Shown here: positions 5,024 to 7,126 of the stretch, piece by piece | Numbering within the stretch: the first letter of the stretch is position 1 | How the letters are laid out: every line of letters begins with the position of its first letter | DNA from: Clostridiaceae bacterium UBA6085 | Lineage (GTDB): Bacteria > Bacillota > Clostridia > Clostridiales > Clostridiaceae | DNA: 7,126 nucleotides | Direction: 5' to 3' | Assembly (NCBI GenBank): GCA_002428605.1 | Contig: DIXH01000094.1 | Location: forward strand, 19,982 to 27,107 | Made by a program: the position numbers and the translations under genes | Notes under the pieces: model-generated | The model's input: only the letters and a program-made list of their open reading frames with translations | What the model was told of the DNA's origin: nothing | The model's database searches: none

Positions 5024-6699
5024 GAAAGAGGACTGTAACTTCATTCATCATAGCCATTGCATTTATCGTCATGTTCATGACCGGGGCATTCCTTCTCATA
5101 GGAGACCTGCAGAACACAGACCATATCAAGGACAAGCTGGCGGTGACCAACAGGATGCTTGCAAACTACATGGAGTCAGGCAATACTGACCTTGGCAGCA
5201 TCTTTGAGTCGGTACCTGAAAATACCAGAATAACCTACATTTCCAGTTCAGGAGATATCCTGTACGACAGCCTGAAGGATGATATTACTGAAAACCATCT
5301 ATACAGGAAGGAGATCGTCGAAGCTTCAAAGGGTGCCGCAGGCACTGATATAAGGGTTTCGGCAAGCATCGGGATCAGGATGGTCTATTCTGCGCTGATG
5401 CTTGAAGATGGAAGCTTCATTAGATCTGCATATCCGTTCAGCAATTTCGCGCTTAGCGGGAACTATATCAAATACCTTGCAACCGCACTTTTCCTGGTGG
5501 TTCTGGCCTCTACGATAATAATACTGAGGCTGTCAGGCTTCCTTCTTGAACCTATAGAGGAGCTGTCCTTTGCCACCGACAGGATTGCAAGGGGAGAGCT
5601 GTCTAGAAGGGTCGAGCTTAAGCAGGACAAGGACCTTGCAAGGCTTTCAAGGAATTTCAACAACATGGCCGAAAGGCTGGAAACGACAATAGTGGAATCC
5701 CTGGAGAAGCAGAACAGGCTTGAGGCGATACTTAAAAGCATGGATTCCGGTGTCATAGCGCTGGACAACAACGGAAACATAATAATGATAAATCCATTTT
5801 CCAAGCAGCTTTTCAGCGTAAGGGGCGACGCTCTGGGCATGAACATCGGAAGCGTCACGAACCTCTCAAGCGTATACGAATATCTGGGCTCAGACGAAAC
5901 TGTGGCTGCAATCAGGACTGCTGATGGCAGGGACCTCAAGATGAAGAAGGCGGACATCCTTGGCGAAAGGATGAACAAAGTCGGCGTAGTAATAGTAATA
6001 CAGGACATAACGGACATCAAGAGGCTTGAAAACCTGAGAAGCCAGTTTGTCGCGAACGTTTCCCATGAGCTGAAGACACCGCTGACATCAATAAAGGGAT
6101 TTTCGGAAACCCTAAGGTATGTTAACGATGATAAGACAAGGATAAAGTTCCTCGATATAATAAATGAAGAGTCAGAAAGGCTCACAAGGCTCATTAATGA
6201 CATATTGTCGCTCTCGTCCCTGGAGCAGAACAGGGAGCTTAAGATTGAAGAGATCGATACCGTAGAGGAAACCAGAAGGATCTGCGACATGCTGCATCAG
6301 ATGGCAGTAGCAAAGAGCATTGAGCTCACACTCACCGCTTCGGGGAATCCTATACTCATGGGAGACCGGGATAACTATAATCAGATGGTGATCAACCTGG
6401 TAGACAATGCCATAAAGTATACCGAGCCTAATGGCAAGGTAAAGGTGCGCATTGAAAAGTCAGGAGGAAATCTGATCCTGTCTGTGAAGGATACCGGCGT
6501 AGGAATATCGGAGGAACATCTGCCGAGACTCTTTGAAAGGTTCTACAGGGTCGACAAGTCAAGGGACAGGGCCAAGGGCGGTACCGGACTCGGACTTGCG
6601 ATCGTCAAGCATATCGTCCTCTCCATGAAGGGCGAGATAAAGGTCGAATCAGAAATTGGAAAAGGCACCACCTTCACTGTATCGATACCAATGGATTAG
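5020..6699 (+). CDS. phoR: PhoR-type sensor histidine kinase (HAMP-PAS-HisKA-HATPase)
   Basis: This is a membrane-bound sensor kinase that phosphorylates the upstream regulator. The 559 residues read: TM1 (about 7-28), an extracytoplasmic sensor region (about 29-150), TM2 (about 151-175), HAMP (about 174-226), PAS (about 232-335), HisKA with phospho-acceptor H349 in FVANVSHELKTPLTS, and HATPase_c (about 445-557). The ATPase shows the N box NLVDNAIKYT (459-468), G1 DTGVGI (491-496), F box RLFERFYRVD (503-512) and G2 GGTGLGL (520-526). All catalytic boxes are intact. A GAAGG directly abuts the ATG, too close for a normal ribosome site, and an in-frame TGA at 5008 rules out an earlier start, so expression probably relies on reinitiation from phoP. 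This domain layout matches PhoR of low-GC Gram-positives; WalK has a similar layout and is the main alternative. The signal is inferred to be phosphate limitation, but not shown. Confidence 0.85.
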   Translation: MRKRTVTSFIIAIAFIVMFMTGAFLLIGDLQNTDHIKDKLAVTNRMLANYMESGNTDLGSIFESVPENTRITYISSSGDILYDSLKDDITENHLYRKEIVEASKGAAGTDIRVSASIGIRMVYSALMLEDGSFIRSAYPFSNFALSGNYIKYLATALFLVVLASTIIILRLSGFLLEPIEELSFATDRIARGELSRRVELKQDKDLARLSRNFNNMAERLETTIVESLEKQNRLEAILKSMDSGVIALDNNGNIIMINPFSKQLFSVRGDALGMNIGSVTNLSSVYEYLGSDETVAAIRTADGRDLKMKKADILGERMNKVGVVIVIQDITDIKRLENLRSQFVANVSHELKTPLTSIKGFSETLRYVNDDKTRIKFLDIINEESERLTRLINDILSLSSLEQNRELKIEEIDTVEETRRICDMLHQMAVAKSIELTLTASGNPILMGDRDNYNQMVINLVDNAIKYTEPNGKVKVRIEKSGGNLILSVKDTGVGISEEHLPRLFERFYRVDKSRDRAKGGTGLGLAIVKHIVLSMKGEIKVESEIGKGTTFTVSIPMD

Positions 6700-6735
6700 T
6701 CCGCAATGTCCGGTCACATAACCGGACATTGCGGA
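6700..6735 (+). terminator. 15-bp perfect inverted repeat after phoR, probable terminator
   Basis: TCCGCAATGTCCGGT (6700-6714) pairs perfectly with ACCGGACATTGCGGA (6721-6735) around a 6-nt loop, CACATA. It begins at the base after the phoR stop. The tail TATTTACTTCT is only moderately U-rich, so termination could be partial, or the stem could protect the mRNA 3' end. The minus side lacks a T-run, so it is not obviously bidirectional. Confidence 0.7.
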
Positions 6736-6810
6736 TATTTACTTCTCCTTCCCGAATTTACACATACCTAACAAAGGACAAACATGGATTCAACATCGGC
6801 AATGTAAAAT
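6736..6810. other. Spacer between the phoR terminator and the IS end
   Basis: This AT-rich stretch of 75 bp has no credible gene or strong structure. If the IS boundary near 6811 is right, these bases are host DNA, and the roughly 16-20 bases next to the boundary would form the natural omegaRNA guide when read on the minus strand. Confidence 0.5.
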
Positions 6811-6980
6811 TTGAAACTCTCATGACTGAAGTCACGAGATTCTTGGGAAGAGAGCATACTTACCGGTTTATTTCTTTGCCGGCAGTGGTTTCTCTTGTTT
6901 ACCAAGCTATCCCCGCATTTCCTGCGGTTCGTTGATGTATTTGTTACCCTAAAACTCCAGCTTTAGAGCTCTTAGTCTGA
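6811..6980 (-). ncRNA. Probable omegaRNA (reRNA) scaffold of TnpB
   Basis: The omegaRNA is a guide RNA made from the 3' part of tnpB and the element's right end; its 3' extension into flanking DNA serves as the guide. In plus coordinates three stems are visible. The first is CCGCA/TGCGG at 6913-6917 and 6923-6927. The second is an irregular stem of AGAG (6851-6854), ACT (6858-6860) and CCGG (6863-6866) with CCGG (6879-6882), AGT (6884-6886) and CTCT (6892-6895). The third is the terminal 9-bp hairpin at 6818-6839. The text GGGGATAGCTTGG next to the first stem and the closing TTTCAA resemble known IS605 TnpB 3' regions. The 5' limit inside tnpB is not visible; 6980 is a rough choice. Confidence 0.6.
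6818..6839 (-). repeat. Subterminal hairpin of the IS right end
   Basis: TCTCATGAC (6818-6826) and GTCACGAGA (6831-6839) form a 9-bp stem with one G-T wobble and the loop TGAA (TTCA on the minus strand). In IS200/IS605 elements such a hairpin is bound by TnpA transposase, and it forms the last stem of the omegaRNA. Confidence 0.7.
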
Positions 6981-7126
6981 GTCCTTCTGCCAGTATGTTC
7001 CTGGCTGCGTTGACATCACGGTCATGATGCGCCTGACAAACAGGGCAGGTCCACTCTCTTATATTGAGGGGCTTCTTCCCGTCGTTTCTTCCACACTCCG
7101 AGCAGATCTGACTTGACGGGAACCAT
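6949..7126 (-). CDS. tnpB: TnpB RNA-guided nuclease, C-terminal fragment (runs off window)
   Basis: The last 58 codons are present, ending with TAG at 6949-6951; the rest lies beyond 7126. TnpB is an omegaRNA-guided DNA endonuclease of IS200/IS605-type elements and the ancestor of Cas12. The fragment begins WFPSSQICSECG and contains a zinc ribbon of two CxxC pairs (fragment residues 8/11 and 27/30). It then has the third RuvC motif HHDRDVNAARNI (33-44), whose acidic residue completes the catalytic triad. The zinc and RuvC-III residues are intact, so this end is not visibly degraded. The protein closes with LRALKLEF, a short tail. Whether the rest of the gene is intact, and whether a tnpA accompanies it, cannot be seen. 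Confidence 0.9.
   Translation of the reverse strand, partial: WFPSSQICSECGRNDGKKPLNIREWTCPVCQAHHDRDVNAARNILAEGLRLRALKLEF

Larger units (their letters stand above)
6811..7126 (-). mobile_element. Right end of an IS200/IS605-family element (cut by window edge)
   Basis: On the minus strand this holds, in order, the C-terminal end of tnpB, a structured region of about 140 bp, and an end hairpin followed by TTTCAA, the arrangement of IS200/IS605 right ends. The hairpin stem is TCTCATGAC (6818-6826) with GTCACGAGA (6831-6839), 9 bp with one wobble and a 4-nt loop. The inferred boundary is at about 6811, just past TTCAA (6815-6811 on the minus strand). The left end, any tnpA and most of tnpB lie beyond the window. 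Such elements lack terminal inverted repeats and use subterminal hairpins instead. The exact boundary is inferred. Confidence 0.78.

Noticed and set aside
5463..6290. Minus-strand open frame of 275 codons opposite phoR
   Set aside because: Antisense to the TM2, HAMP, PAS and HisKA region; Ser/Leu-rich and without a recognisable motif.
6700..6735. Terminal inverted repeat or left end of an IS
   Set aside because: The repeat is a closed stem-loop right after the phoR stop, with no transposase on that side; IS200/IS605 elements do not have terminal inverted repeats.
6729..6935. Plus-strand open frame of 68 codons near the right end
   Set aside because: It starts inside the post-phoR stem and crosses the IS end hairpin and omegaRNA region on the opposite strand; no ribosome site and no known family.
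1..7126. CRISPR array, tRNA or rRNA genes
   Set aside because: No regularly spaced repeats and no cloverleaf or rRNA-like sequence were seen on either strand.

Overview
The window looks like chromosomal DNA from a Gram-positive Firmicute, most likely of class Clostridia. The signs are strong AAGGAGGT-type Shine-Dalgarno sites, moderate GC with heavy use of AGG (Arg) and ATA (Ile) codons, frequent TTG/GTG starts, and the gene set yitT, ftsA, ftsZ, nrdR, phoP, phoR. I cannot name a genus with confidence.

Layout, left to right. Positions 1-284 are a non-coding leader with a perfect 8-bp hairpin and a second imperfect dyad. A YitT-family membrane protein follows (285-1148, most likely from a TTG start). 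A 109-bp gap carries a good sigma-A-type promoter and opens the division operon: ftsA (1258-2565), ftsZ (2581-3666, GTG start) and nrdR (3682-4182, TTG start), each about 15 bp from the last, closed by a Rho-independent terminator (about 4187-4217). A separate 139-bp regulatory gap, with a pair of repeated GGTTAA...GTAAA elements, precedes an OmpR/PhoB-type response regulator (4322-5023). Its stop codon overlaps the start of a PhoR-type sensor kinase (5020-6699). A 15-bp perfect inverted repeat follows the kinase. The right edge (about 6811-7126, minus strand) is the right end of an IS200/IS605-family element: the last 58 codons of tnpB, the structured omegaRNA region, and the end hairpin.

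FtsA anchors FtsZ filaments to the membrane, and FtsZ builds the division ring. NrdR couples deoxynucleotide supply to the same transcription unit by repressing ribonucleotide reductase genes. The PhoP/PhoR-like pair senses an envelope or phosphate signal. As I recall, many clostridia carry spoIIGA-sigE-sigG between ftsZ and nrdR and phoPR shortly after; here the sporulation genes are absent from that position.

I do not see a clear undescribed system. The points most worth a second look are the TnpB/omegaRNA end and its implied guide beside phoPR, an 84-bp AT-rich island in ftsA holding a consensus extended -10, the missing sporulation cassette, and the repeat pair before phoP.
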